A stretch of DNA of 64,000 nt from Siphonodentalium dalli (lineage: Eukaryota; Mollusca; Scaphopoda; Gadilida; Siphonodentaliidae): contig CP136066.1 of NCBI GenBank assembly GCA_032622095.1, positions 200,592,978 through 200,656,977 on the forward strand. The letters are read 5' to 3'. Under the pieces are notes generated by a model, which worked only from the letters and a program-made list of their open reading frames with translations, was not told the DNA's origin and made no database searches. Position numbers and translations under genes: made by a program. Positions 45,538 to 57,640 of the stretch are shown piece by piece (the first letter of the stretch is position 1; the number at the start of each line of letters is the position of its first letter).

Positions 45538-46140
45538 TGTCAAAAAGCCTGGCTTGCGAACTCATTTTAGGTACTGACATTTGTGCAAATTAGCCACGTG
45601 ACGTCGTCCATTTGCACCAAAAATAATAAGCACAAAAAATAAGTCCAATAACTCTGCTGAACATATCCGACCGGACCTGGTTTGCGAATTCGTTCTAGAT
45701 ACTGGTCATGTGAACTCATATACCAAAAATCTTTTAAATCCGTTGACATTTGTGGAAATGAGCCATGTGACGTCGTCTATTTGCTATTTGGTAAATTCGA
45801 CAAAAATAATAAACAAAGTCCAATAACTCCGGTAAAATATTCGGCGGACCTGGCTTGCGAACTCATTCTAGGTAATGGTCAGGTGAACTCATATACCAAA
45901 TATCTTTGAAATCTGTTGAGATTTGTGAAAATGAGCCCTGTGACGTCGTCTATTTGCTATTTGGTAAATTCGACAAAAATAATAAACAAAGTCCAATAAC
46001 TCCGGTAAAAATATTCGACCGGACCTGGCTTGCGAACTCATTCTAGGCACTGGTCAGGTGAACTCATATACCACAAATCCGTTGACATTTGTTCAAGTTA
46101 TGACTCTTACAAATTCGGGACGGACGGCTCGAACGGAACC
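45538..46140. repeat. ~170-bp tandem repeat beside the IgGFc-binding exon
   Basis: Three to four units, each with ACATTTGTG.AAATGAGCC, GTGACGTCGTC, CAAAGTCCAATAACTC, CCGGACCTGGCTTGCGAACTC and GTGAACTCATATACCA. Anchors at about 45577, 45746, 45919 and 46085. It ends in a GGGACGGACGG tail like the array at 21.5 kb, which suggests a wider superfamily of such arrays. Confidence 0.85.
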
Positions 46141-46820
46141 CATTCCTATAAATTTTCAATTTGGCGGGGGATAACAAAAATAAATGTTAATAAAGTGTGA
46201 TCAGGAGTCAGGGCCTTTATCACCAGAACCAGGTCCAATTACAGATATATATATACAACAACCAGGTCCAATTACAGATACATATATACACGCATACGTG
46301 ACGTGTGTTATCGTGTTCTTGCTAAATGATAGGAAAAACTCTTTTATTTCCAATGCAAACACATAGGTATACATTAAACAGAAACAGCATGATAAACAAT
46401 TAGATATTTATGTAGTATATTTGGGGAGCAGTGTAGTCTAACAAGACTGTCTTTCTGCCATCTCCTCTGAGTCGAATTCCAATTGATAAATAATATGACT
46501 ATACGCTAGCGTAATTAACGAACCACAGCTAAACACACGCATAAGCTGGGATATATATGTGTCTTTTTGATCCTATAAAATAACTTCATAGATACGTAGT
46601 CCCATCAAATAATATTACATGAGGCGATTGAGGCCTTATATCGTGTTGTGATTGTGATATATTACACTCCAGATATTGACTGTACATATACCTCTCGGAA
46701 CATGTGAATTCATGTCTATAGAGAAATAAAGCCTATAGCATAGGGTTCATCGACAGGGTGGGTCCTATAGAAATTTCGTGTATACATTTGGTCAATCATA
46801 TCATACATCATAGCATGTGA
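46141..46820. other. Spacer with one short direct repeat
   Basis: CAGGTCCAATTACAGATA is repeated at about 46228 and 46263. No gene seen. Confidence 0.45.
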
Positions 46821-47295
46821 GAAATCAGAGATTCACAATGCAAACAGACTAATTGGCTATTGAAAAGGGACGCCACACCCAGCCAAAGACTATATGTATA
46901 TTTTGTTCCGATGATGCTATTGAAGATGAAAAACACTTTCTTTTGGAATGTAATGCTTACTGCACACCGCGGCTTGAACTAATAACTCATATGAAGACAC
47001 AGTTCCCAGGCTTTGAAAACATGACACAAACTGAACAGCTTGTCAAAATCCTATCCAACAATATTTCAAATTCATGCACTTCAATTTGTCATATAATCCG
47101 AAAATCATTTTCCGCACGCGATGAGCATCGCCTCATAAATCAATGAATAAATGACGAGACGACCCTATGCACATTCAGTTTTACTAAGGTTATATGTTGC
47201 CATCTATTATTATATCATGTGTTATATTGTTCAATGTACAACTATATGTTATTAGGTTGCATAATGTCCTTATAAGGATGTTTTGCCTATTAAAC
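46821..47295 (+). pseudogene. LINE C-terminal scrap (same broad type as the 52-61 kb LINE)
   Basis: From about 46845 the frame reads LAIEKGRHTQPKTICIFC, then EDEKHFLLECNAY, the Cys/His block that closes ORF2 in this LINE type (compare LAIESGRLWTLCKNGIGDEYHIVLTCNHF at about 60.7 kb). It continues to a stop near 47144. The AT-rich 3' stretch ending near GTTTTGCCTATTAAACGTAAA may be its 3' end. 5'-truncated, as usual for LINE insertions. Confidence 0.75.
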
Positions 47296-48238
47296 GTAAA
47301 CTTAGACTACGAGCTCACCGACTCAGACTTAAAACCCAAATAAAACACTTTTAAAAGCCGTTCTTTTTGTACAAATTATTATAGAATATAAACTACCAAC
47401 ATCAAACTGAAAGTATTCAAAAGTCAAGACTGTTAGTTGTTGTCTAGATGGGAGTATTTTACTGAAATTAATCATTATATTATTGACGCTGTGTGCGCAA
47501 TCCGACTGAGATGTGTACTATACGAAGAAGCTTCACCATGTTCATTTCATGCATAAAATGTCATTATGTCGATTTCAACGAAACTCGACGAACAACGTCA
47601 ACGTCATCATGTAGTTTTCACCATCGACCGAATTTGCGAGAACCTGAATGTATGTTCTGCTTTGTTCATAAGTATGTGTTTCTTGTCGATTCATGAAAAT
47701 AGAAGGATACATGAGGGCTATCAGTCACGTACGTACTATGTAATATTAGGATAATTTAAACACGATATAATAACGTTTGCTTGCATCACGAATTTCGATT
47801 TCGATTCCAGTATTGTCTCCAGCCCAGCCAGAGTGATTGAAATTTTCCCATTGCACGCGACAGTTATATTTTAAGCCACTCCAATGCAAATATTTGACAG
47901 TCCATAGTATGTTATAATTATGTTCTCAATAAAATGTAACCGCGGCTACGAATGAACGTCACTGTGCATAACTCCGATAGTAACTCCCTTCATTTTGGAA
48001 GACGCACACGTTTATTTCAGATTACGACATTAATGCTTTAAGCCCACCGATCGACTGTGCTCGCAAAAATTCAAAACAGCTGTGTCGTATTAGATAATAA
48101 TTGGTGACGTCACAAAATCAGATATAGTTTATATACGACCCAAACCGCCCGGCTTTGGTTCGTTATAACATGAAATCGCATAAGTCTTGTACAGCACATG
48201 TGCAGAAGAGCATGAAATTACTTTAAAATTGTGTAAGC
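47296..48238. other. Spacer, no feature recognised
   Basis: The frames at 47493-47754 show no domain. Confidence 0.4.
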
Positions 48239-50163
48239 CTGGGCCCTGTTTCATGAAGGCAACTTATGACATAGTTGGGACTTAAGATGGTCATAAGTTC
48301 AAACTTCAATCATAAGTGCGTTTCTCGAACAAAGTCTTAACCTAAGATGGTCTTAACTTTGGTCTTAACTTTAAGACTGATGTGAGGTGTCATAAGATAA
48401 TCTTAAAGTTAAGACCTACGTTGTGATCCGCAGTTGGCCCGACATGTGGATGGGATCTAGTTCATGTATATATTATTATAAACACATTTAACTGAATAAC
48501 ACCTTGCTAGCACGGAGGGGTGTTTCAGAAATGGTAGTAATTAATAACCAACTGGTAAGCTATAGCAGTGACGTGGCCAGTGGTTGCAAGATTGGCGGTG
48601 TGTCCGCTACTAACTGTAAACCGCCAAGACCGGACTATATATACATTTCTAATTGCTGTAAAAAAAAGAATATATTTGCATAGAGTTGAACATCATTTGC
48701 GATTCAATCACCCAATCGCAATGTAGACAATAATCATGTTGAGACAATTAGTCCGAACATGATAATAGTGAATGATTTATACTCAGTTTTTGTATATAAA
48801 TGCTTATGTCAGCTATTATTATTATTATTATTTACTTGCCTTTCTATATTATTATGTTATAATTTGATTGTAAAAATGTATTGTATATGTACCCCGTATA
48901 TATATTAACAAGATAATAATACATAATATGTGTTATTTTATTATTATTATGTATATTATCATAATCTATTAACTATGAAATAAAAAGATATATAGCATGT
49001 ATATAGTATACGGACCGCGCGGGCACACCGGGATCCGCGAAAGAACATATAATATCACTGTGAACTGGCCCCCAGACCCCTGGAGGAATTACTAAAATAC
49101 CAATATAGACTATACCAGTGGTATAGTCTATATTGGTATTTAGTAATTTTCCCCAGGGGCCTGTGAACCGGCCGTCTGTTCACGTGTTGTTAATTATAAA
49201 CGCTCTTTATTAGAAGTCGTTGATTTGGTTTTTATTAAAACATATATGCAGAATATCGTTCAACGTAACGTACTTTCGAAGTTCATACGCAGTTTGTTAA
49301 TTATAACAGGCGTTTAGCACATTTGTCAACAGAACCAGAGCAAATGGCACTAACATCATTTATATATGGCTTCTACAAGTATGTCTCAGATTGGAGATAA
49401 GTCTATTTGGAGCACGATATGAAGTCCTATTCACATTATAGCAATATAAATAAAGAGCGTTTTGTGTTAGTATTCCATGAATGTTGGCAATCAATAAAGA
49501 GCGTTTAGCTCAGTGCTTCCATTGTGGTGTATTGTATGTGTATGCCGTCGTGGCGACATATTCGGTGTCCTGGTATTATAGATGCTTCAAAGACGTATAA
49601 TGTATTAGAACCTAATATCAGCATTGAAAGGAGCGAGCATATGTCTCGCGTCGCCTCAATGGCATGTTATATGGGTGAAGGTTCACATTCTGAGTTAGGA
49701 TGTATAAGTCCCTTTAATAACTGAAATAATATATTTGAGCTCGTTACGTTTGTATAAAATAGGCATTGGAAGCATGCAGCTATGTGTGGATGGGGTCTGA
49801 TGCGAAAACACAGTTAAAAAGCGCGCTCGTGCAGTTAAGTATGCATCAGTCATTATACTGATTATCGCCCTTGCATTAAAATATCATAATTATTCTTAGA
49901 CACGCCCTAGTATCTGTCACCAGACACTGTACCTAGGCAAATAAAATACACAGAACCAACATTTTCTGTGCATAGCTGTAATAAATTGTCGAGAGCCAGT
50001 CTAAAAGCGCGCAAACTTAAATTACTACTTAAGTAGGACTTAATCTTGTTTTGTGAAACGCGTTCTTGAAACGGAAAAGTTACATCATAAGATCCACCTT
50101 AGATCTTAGATTAAGTCCATCTTAAGATAATCTTATGACATTGCTTCATGAAACAGGCCCCAG
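48239..50163. mobile_element. 1.9-kb inverted-repeat element (CTGGGCCCTGTTTCATGAAG ends)
   Basis: The left end is CTGGGCCCTGTTTCATGAAG and the inverse of the right end is CTGGGGCCTGTTTCATGAAG. Both subterminal zones are full of CTTAAGA / TCTTAAG words (ATAAGATAATCTTAA, GACTTAAGATGG). A unique interior includes a GC-rich hairpin (49068-49163) and three ATAAAGAGCGTT motifs. No transposase is seen, so it is non-autonomous. The target duplication could not be settled. Confidence 0.7.
49068..49163. repeat. Strong hairpin inside the 1.9-kb element
   Basis: AATTACTAAAATACCAATAT with AGACTATACCA, a short loop, and the near-perfect inverse; outer arms CCCCTGG/CCAGGGG extend it. Confidence 0.88.
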
Positions 50164-50603
50164 TTATATATACTACTCGACCCGAAGAATAAGACAGAAT
50201 TATTTTGAGTTCTGAGTGTCGAGCAGTTTATTAATGGATGAAGTTTTAGGGAATACTGTTTCATTGAGTTCAGTGCAACTAGTTAAATAGAAATATGTAT
50301 CTGCATATAACCATCGCTTGATCTGCTGGTGGTAAACCTATAATTTGTTATTGGTAGATTGGCCATGTAGTGTGACAACATATGGAACATTCCACATATA
50401 TTCGTTAGTGGGAGAGACTTAAGGGTGCCAAGAGACAATGTGACTACAGCACAAGTTAAACAAGAACACCATAGTCAGAACTGTTAACGCCCTCAAGGTC
50501 ATATTATGAGGCATATATAAAATATAAAATATACTCGTTTCATTAATGCACCGCCTCAGAATTCAGTTAAAACAACTAATCCTTCAAATTATCACAACAA
50601 CCT
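50164..50603. other. Spacer, no feature recognised
   Basis: Nothing supported. Confidence 0.4.
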
Positions 50604-50828
50604 GTTACATTATAATTCTTTAATGTCAAGCTTTCGGCCCGAGCTGGACCTTCATCGGGACAGTCGAAATATTAGAACTACATATTCACAGTGACCTCAC
50701 CGTAATAACGGACCTGGTTCATTCTGTAATTGATTGCTGTACTGTGAAGATGTAGTTCTAATATTTCGACTGTCCTGGTGAAGGTCCAGCTCGGGCCGAA
50801 AGCTTGACACGAAAGAGTTATAATGTAC
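50604..50828. mobile_element. Foldback element with ~79-bp arms
   Basis: Left arm GTTACATTATAATTCTTTAA then GTCAAGCTTTCGGCCCGAGC then TGGACCTTCATCGGGACAGT; the right arm is the inverse with a few mismatches. The ~66-base loop is unrelated. Related to no other repeat in this window. Confidence 0.8.
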
Positions 50829-51023
50829 AGTGTATTATAATAACGTCCCTGATCTGGAGGACAATGGCTGCTATGAATTATATTACAACAACAACAGCTC
50901 ATCACTGAAGTTTTCTCATTCACCACACCAGAAAGCCTGTAATTGCGGATAAAAACTCTATAATCGGATTAAGCACACACCCGATACTTCGCAATACGAC
51001 CTTTAGTCTACATTCCAACTGAG

Positions 51024-51250
51024 ACATTCTTGAATTGAATTGAATTGTTTATTTGCAAAATTCAACATCGAAGTTGTAACATGCTACAACCTATATACAT
51101 ATATACAAAACAAACAATACATAACATGTATGTACATCAATAAATTATTCTATCATATTGTATTGTATTAATAATGACACACAATACATAATATCTATGT
51201 ACATCAATAAATTATTCCATCATATTGTATGGTATTAATAATAAAGGCAA
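51024..51250 (-). mobile_element. 5'-truncated LINE 3' end with (TTCAA)n tail
   Basis: On the minus strand this reads an AT-rich 3' region that ends TTTTGCAAATAAACAATTCA followed by ATTCAATTCAAG repeats, a familiar LINE 3' end form (polyadenylation-like word then short tandem tail). A ~68-base piece is duplicated inside (AATACATAA(C/T)AT.TATGTACATCAATAAATT). No coding part remains. Confidence 0.6.
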
Positions 51251-51331
51251 ATAAACTAATACATTCAGGAATATGTTTCTTGAATGGTATATAAGTCATA
51301 TATATCTATTTTATATATAGTATATAGATAG

Positions 51332-51488
51332 AACCGCATGAGTGTCTGGATTTTGACGAAATTATCGCATAAGATTTGTTGGCGGAGCGATACCTCGAGT
51401 GCGGGACGCAGTCCCGCACGAGAGCTATCGCGTTCCGCCCACAAATCGAGTGCGATAATTCGTCAAACTCCAGACACTCATGCGGTTA
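51332..51488. repeat. Long hairpin (AACCGCATGAGTGTCTGGA arms)
   Basis: Arms of ~72 bases: AACCGCATGAGTGTCTGGA, GACGAA(A)TTATCGCA, GATTTGT(T)GGCGGA and GCGATA pair with their inverse. The centre is GTGCGGGACGCAGTCCCGCAC, itself a perfect inner stem. Much more GC-rich than its surroundings. Confidence 0.9.
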
Positions 51489-51900
51489 TACTTTTATTAC
51501 ATATCTCCGTATTACAGTAAGTTGACTCACAATCGTACATCTCCGGTACAGAAAATGTGAATTTAATTGAGTTTTAACGGCATTTTAGGGTTAACACAAC
51601 AATCAGACAGGGAGCCTGTCTATCCGCGAGTGAACTTGACCAATCTTTACCCGCTAAAAGGTGTTAATTGGGTTTTCCCAGATTTTCCAAAAATATAACC
51701 CAATCAGCGCGCTGCGATTTCGGCAAGTGGGTTGTCGCCCTTGCGTTGAAAGTTGAAAAAGTAAAAATAGTAACGGCGAGAGCCAGTCTAACAACAATGA
51801 ATGAAATAGTTCCGTCGACAGATTGCACTAGTGCGATTCTGAGAATTATCACACGCCTGGAATGCGAATTACGTTGATAGATATGTAATAAAATATAATA
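51489..51900. mobile_element. Possible ~410-bp inverted-repeat element
   Basis: TATACTTTTATTACATATCT at the left and AGATATGTAATAAAATATAA at the right are inverted repeats. The interior has no clear gene. The left end abuts the hairpin at 51332-51488, so the two may be parts of one larger element. Confidence 0.45.
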
Positions 51901-52375
51901 CTAGCGTCATGTTAACTTTTTGAACGCCAATTTTAAGAAAATGCTCAATCTTTTCAATATACTAATATTTAGCAGTGACAAGCTTATAACACGTGTGTTT
52001 TGGTCCAGACGCTACTCATACCCAGGAATTCGAAGTTAAGGGTGTCCGGTACACAAATAATCAGTGAATTATTAAAAACATCATAATATAAATAATACAT
52101 AACATAAGACAAAATAAGAGGCAATCTATTGGTTGGCATAAGATAAGCTTAGCCCAATACGAGAGGGAACGTGTTTTGATTCTCACCTTTATGAATAAAA
52201 CCAATGGAATCACAATGTAATAATGTAGCGTGGTTTAGAGTAGTCGCCCGTACACCATGGCTACTCGTTGGGACTGTATATATACCCCCAACATGTACCC
52301 GATATGCTGACGATGATTGGGCTGTACAAATTAGCCTAGAACATAGTTAATTTCCGCGAGAAAACAGACCACACT
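51901..52375. other. Spacer, no feature recognised
   Basis: Nothing supported before the LINE text begins. Confidence 0.4.
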
Positions 52376-53609
52376 TTACTAACCGGAGATTTCAATGTGC
52401 GGACCAAATGTCTAAATGACACATTGAATGTATATATAAGCGAGCGAGATGTACGCCACTCGACCTGTTCTGGTGTAATGCTAGATTATTTGTGCAATAT
52501 TTCTGATGAAAATTCAGCAAGTGCGTTTACAATTCCCGAAAGATGTAGTGAAGATACTGGAAATGTGAATAGCTATGGATACAAACTTATCGATGTTTGT
52601 GTAAACTGTAAAATCAAAATAATGAATGGAATATGCCGAGATGATAGAGGAGTCGGTAGACTTATACATGTCGTGATAAAAGTGTTATCGATTATGCGAT
52701 TGGGAATGTAGCGTTATTTAAAGAAGTAGTGAACTTTAGAGTTCTAGATTTCTCTGCTCTAACTTCCGATATTCACAACAGTATTCACATAGAACTCGGT
52801 TTTAATAGAGATAACACACATGGGGAAGTTACGCGAAATATGGTTTCCACAGAAACACAATCTTCGGATACAAGCACGCGCACGAGACCAAATCGTTGAA
52901 ACTCTATACACACGCTGTATATATATGCACAATGTAGACATACAGGTTGTGGGGGGGGGACTAAACACTAAACTAGATAACCTCCGAGAATGTGAATCGA
53001 ATATAACACGGGAGGATGTAAATGATATATGCCAAGAGATAGATGTACTCTTGTTGGATACTGCCCTTAAAACTTGTGGAGCATCAAATAAAAAGCGCAC
53101 AGGTAATACAAGAAAGCAATAAAATAAAAAATCGTGGTTTGATGAAGACTGTAGGAAACAACGCGAAGAATTTAATAGGATCAAAAAGCAATATGACTGT
53201 ACCCGGAATAAACACAATAAAGAGACATTGCGAGAGGATAGTAACGATTACCGCAAAACAATGGACCGCAAGATTAGGGAGGCACGCACGTATAACATAG
53301 TCAAACTACGTAACCTACGCACCGTAACCAACAATGAATTTTGGCAGAAATTTAATGAACTTGTTGATGCTGAGGGCCAAAACTCCAATCGGTCAAATAA
53401 TAAAGTAAGCAGCAATGCGTTTCTTGAACAATTTAAGAAAATTAATGAAGGATTAGACGATAACGCGAATTTAGATGCTCATATTTAACACTTTTTTAGC
53501 GACGTTGACCTATAAGTGAACTGAACAATGAAATAACACGGTCAGAAATCCACGAAGCGATCTCAAAATTAAAAAATAATAAGTCATCGGGTTTGGACGA
53601 CCTCCTTAA
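52376..53609 (+). pseudogene. Second LINE: endonuclease C-terminal half and linker
   Basis: Opens inside the APE endonuclease at DHTLLTGDFNVRTKCLND (catalytic GDFN kept), then YGYKLIDVCVNCKIKIMNG and a frame change near 52685 into SVIDYAIGNVALF...LTSDIHNSIHIEL (the final SDHxP block has Ile for Asp-His context). More frame changes near 52900 and 53120. The linker has WFDEDCRKQREEF and KLRNLRTVTNNEFWQKF. The last part (about 53514-53609) reads ELNNEITRSEIHEAISKLKNNKSSGLDDLLN and is cut there by the MITE. Confidence 0.8.
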
Positions 53610-53960
53610 CCCTTTACCCAAACAGAACGGCCCTGTGCCAATGCATTCTCTTATATATGCGAATCGACCATAGGTCGCCTCGCATATATAAGAGAATGCA
53701 TGGCTTAACACATTAAAAATTATCAAATTGTTTTTTTAGGCCAATGCATTCTCTTATATATATATGCGACCTATGGTCGACTCGCATATATAAGAAAATG
53801 CATTGGCACAGGGCATAACTGTAACCATCACAATGTGGTCAATGAACTGGTTCCAATAATATCCATATGTGTATTGTGTTATTGAGACAGACCGAAGATA
53901 TTTTAGGCTGTTGAAGCTTTATATGGGCGTTTTTAGCCGGTTTGTTGTGTAAAGGGTTAA
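53606..53960 (+). mobile_element. piggyBac-like MITE family B, copy 2
   Basis: TTAA at 53606-53609 and 53957-53960 flank a 347-bp body starting CCCTTTACCCAAACAGAACG and ending TTTGTTGTGTAAAGGG, with the usual two AATGCATTCTCTTATATATG hairpins. The host text reads straight through if the element and one TTAA are ignored, so the insertion is precise. Confidence 0.9.
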
Positions 53961-54016
53961 CGAATATATTAAACACTCCGTGGATATAATGATAGACGTA
54001 TATTTTAACTTATTTC
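53961..54016 (+). pseudogene. Second LINE: bridge before the reverse transcriptase
   Basis: Continues the coding phase after the MITE with EYIKHSVDIMIDVYFNLF. The same block resumes at 59157 as LFNLILDTGYFPEDW, with the LF pair present on both sides. Confidence 0.78.
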
Positions 54017-54944
54017 AGCCAAACCTTGGCTGTTTATTTCACACCGGTTTCTGGGATAACCTGTGTGTCGACTGAGAACCTGCGTGTCAATTGAGGAGAA
54101 CACACGGAGGATTTGTGTAAATGTTAGCCCAAACGACATTTCTAAGTAACGACGGCTTTGTTGTTTATTTCGAGGAATAATACCGCATCATATGAATTCA
54201 GCCCAAATATATTGACAGGTGTCAAGGGTCTAACTCTATACTGAGCAATACAAAACTAATATTAATAAATACCGAGTATATTTAATTTATCGCCAATGGG
54301 TCGTTTATGTGCGTTTAAGAGTGTATTTATGCCTAAAGCAAAGTGAAATAACGATCTTAAAATGAATTGGCCGGTATATTTTATTAGTTATCAGGGTTAA
54401 CAGGGTCGTAGTTGCATAAATTACAATATAGTTTATGTTTATGCTAAGATAACTTGATCGGTATTGAGGTTAACACAAATCCCATATATGGAAATTCCAA
54501 ATATGGAAAGTGACGTGCACAAAACAGCTGCATCCTGGTTATCTGGGTCAGATATATTTATAGCGAAGAAATGTTGTCAAATTCCACGTCTGAATACGCG
54601 TCTTATTCTCACTTATATCAGTTTTATTCTATGTGTTGTTGTGTATTGTATTACTTTGATCAAGGTTGCGCTTTTGTTATTCTCACAAAAGGTAAATTTG
54701 ATGCGTGTTTGATGCGTGTTTACATTTCAAAATTGCGTCGGCCAATGGCCATGTACAGTAACACTACAGTGCGACGGAATTCCACATTCCTTAATTACGA
54801 GACTAATTTATCGAATGAGGTCAAATTTTCGCATATAACAAGACTCGTATGTTATTCTGCACCATTCTGACGAGTGCCGAATTTCATTTCGCATTATTTT
54901 CGTTATTATCGAAAAATAATCGTTCTCTATGCCTATTTATTACA

Positions 54945-55500
54945 TGATTCTACCCTTATTCCATTCAATAAACCCATTCTATAAATTGTGATAATAAACG
55001 TTCGTTTAATAACAGGAAATAGTGCCAGGTGACCTTTGACTTCCGGTTTGTGGTCTGTTAACATTCCATAAGCTACGTCTCAAAATACTATAGCTTCCAA
55101 TATTTTTCCAACAAACTATTTTGAATGAAGAGTTTGAAAAATTATATCATTAAAAATACGCCAATATATGCACCAAAGAGTCTTTATTTATCTTGGACTA
55201 TTTCTTTACGCGGTAAACAACGAATAGTTACGTGAAACGTCATCGCATGTCTTATAGAAGCCGATGTTAGTTTCGCGTCCCATTTGTTGATTTAAGTATG
55301 TTTTGTCGATGTTTTGGATCATGTAATAAATAGAATCTACAACTCGTCCCCAGTTTATAGCGAAAATTACAAAACTCGTCCAGTAAATTAGGTCTGGACC
55401 TCGCCAAAGGCTCGGCCCAGACCTAATTTACTGGACTCGTTTTGTAAATCCCGCTATAAACTGGGGACTCGTTGTAGATCCTCTATATATGGACTGGAGA
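54945..55500 (+). mobile_element. Foldback-ended element family D, copy 1
   Basis: Shares almost its whole length with the inverse of 63093-63605: ATTCCATTCAATAAACCCAT, AGTGCCAGGTGACCTTTGAC, TTCCAATATTTTTCCAACAA, AGAGTCTTTATTTATCT and GTTTTGGATCATGTAATAAA in order. Its right part (55335-55490) is a hairpin: CAGTTTATAGCG, TTACAAAACTCGTCCAGTAA, then the inverse. The copies differ by scattered changes and by the loop sequence. Confidence 0.8.
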
Positions 55501-56331
55501 TTCCCATGTAAATTTTTTCAACCAAATAAAATTCATTGTTTTGCCAATTTCAAGCTAGTTTATAGCATGGTCATGGCATAATTTGGCCTAGCGAGTGTCG
55601 GTAGACGTTTCTTGAGTGTGCACAACAAATTTAGGTCCCAACGAAGCAGGCTAAAATCCTGAAATTTGTCAATTTTACTTTGCGTGTGAAGAAAATATTC
55701 ATTTAAACTTCCAAAATTGGTTGAAATATGCTCAACAACATTCAGTTGAATGGTGACATTATTTATAGTCACCGACTAACTTCCACGATGAATCAAATTT
55801 GTTTTTATTTGTGACAATTATGTCGCGAGAGATAAAAATGTAAAAATTTTAAAGAAAATGTTAAATTTTAGCTCATTTTAAGACTTTAATTGCTTGTAGA
55901 TCGGTATTAATTATCTTCGTCAATGATGTCATGTCACGCTTGTTAATAATTCATTTGTTCGGAAATACTTATTGGGGGTCGAAATGTATAAAATTTAACT
56001 ACCACCACTTCCAAAAACAACACCGATAAACAATAACGCTCTTTGTTCCATGCAATGGAAATGGCTATTTATTGTCCTGATATCATTGATATAAATGAAT
56101 GCCTAAAATTAGTATTATCCTGAAATAAATTTATGCCACTTTGGCGAACATGGGAACCACGGTACAATTTATGCCATTTAGGCAAACTTCAGAGTGAAAT
56201 CAGGGCTTATATTTCGGCGAGAATCCAAATCTAGATTCTCGTAAATATTCTCGCAAATTACCCTGGATTCTCGTGAAAAAGTATATATGGATTCTCGCAA
56301 AATCAGATGAAATATATGCCCTGGAAATATA
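55501..56331. other. Spacer inside the composite insertion
   Basis: The minus-strand frame at 55560-55772 has no domain. AATAACGCTCTTTG at 56034 is one of the dispersed AAAGAGCGTT motifs. A run of ATTCTCGTAAATATTCTCGC words lies near 56225-56305. Confidence 0.4.
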
Positions 56332-56337
56332 GCAAAT

Positions 56338-57307
56338 CGTTTAATGCTTTAGAATTTTTGTTTTCGGAGATTTATATATATGCTTAAAGACATATTATGG
56401 ACTTGTTATGGACTTTTTCGGGTGCGAGAAATTGATAAGTTAGTGCTCAGGCACTTTGCCAACCTGGGGAATGTTATCATTCTACTAACATCACTGAAAA
56501 TTTCCAAAAAAATCTGCCACACCACTTCATAGAGAACATCGTCTGAACTACTCCAAATTGTAAATATTTACATCTCGATTCGGGGCGCAACTATCAGCTA
56601 TAATTAAACAAAAATGATTTCGCCATCGAGAGTCATTGCATTTAACTAATATATAAGAATGACGTTGTGTATCATCCATTTGGATTAATATTCGTAACGA
56701 ATAACTACTTTGAGAAAGATTATTCTTAATTTCTATTTGATCACTCTGCCCGGTGTCTGCCGGAGTGTTTCACATCACTTTAATCAAGGAAGACTGTTCA
56801 GAAAAACTGTATTTCAAGAAATCGTTTAATGCTTTAGAATTTTGGTTTTCGGAGGTTTATATATATGCTTAAAGGCATATTATGGACTTGTTATGGACTT
56901 TTTCGGGTGCGAGAAATTGATAAGTTAGTGCTCAGGCACTTTGCCAACCTGGGGAATGTTATCATTCTACTAACATCACTGAAAATTTCCAAAAAAATCT
57001 ACAACCCCACTTCATAGAGAACATCGTCTGAACTACTCCAAATTGTAAATATTTACATCTCGATTCGGGGCGCAACTATCGGCTATAATTAAACAAAAAT
57101 GATATCGCCATCGAGAGTCATTGCATTTAACTAATATATAAGAATGACGTTGTGTATCATCCATTTGGATTAATATTCGTAACAAATAACTACTTTGAGA
57201 CAGATTATTCTTAATTTCTATTTGATCACTCTGCCCGTTGTCTGCCGGAGTGTTTCACATCACTTTAATCAAGGAAGACTGTTCAGAAAAACTGCATTTC
57301 AAGATCA
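56338..57307. repeat. 485-bp tandem duplication
   Basis: CGTTTAATGCTTTAGAAT at 56338 recurs at 56823, and nearly every base between is repeated, ending at ACTGTATTTCAAGA / ACTGCATTTCAAGA. The copies differ at few positions, so the duplication is recent relative to the surroundings. Confidence 0.95.
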
Positions 57308-57374
57308 CCAAACAACTTTCCTTTTTAGGGCCACCACATCTTTCCAAAGATGTACTTCTTCCATTTTGCTATCA

Positions 57375-57640
57375 AAGACCGAAAAATGTCGTTAAACTAG
57401 AGATCCAAATACCCACTAAGGGCCCCTATATCTTGAAATATTAAAGACCGAGAATGTCGTTAAACTATAAAGACCGAAAAATGTCGTTAAACTAGAGATC
57501 CAAATACCCCCTATATCTTGAGATGTTATAAAGACCGAAAAATGTCATTAAACTATTAAAGACCGAAAAATGTCGTTAAACTAGAGATCCAAACATCCCC
57601 ATCCCCTATTTTTTTAGACAATTAAGAACGAAATATGTCG
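57375..57640. repeat. Irregular ~60-75-bp minisatellite (AAAGACCGAAAAATGTC)
   Basis: Five to six copies of AAAGACCGA(A)AAATGTCGTTAAACTA, several followed by GAGATCCAAATACCCC and CTATATCTTGA. Confidence 0.88.
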
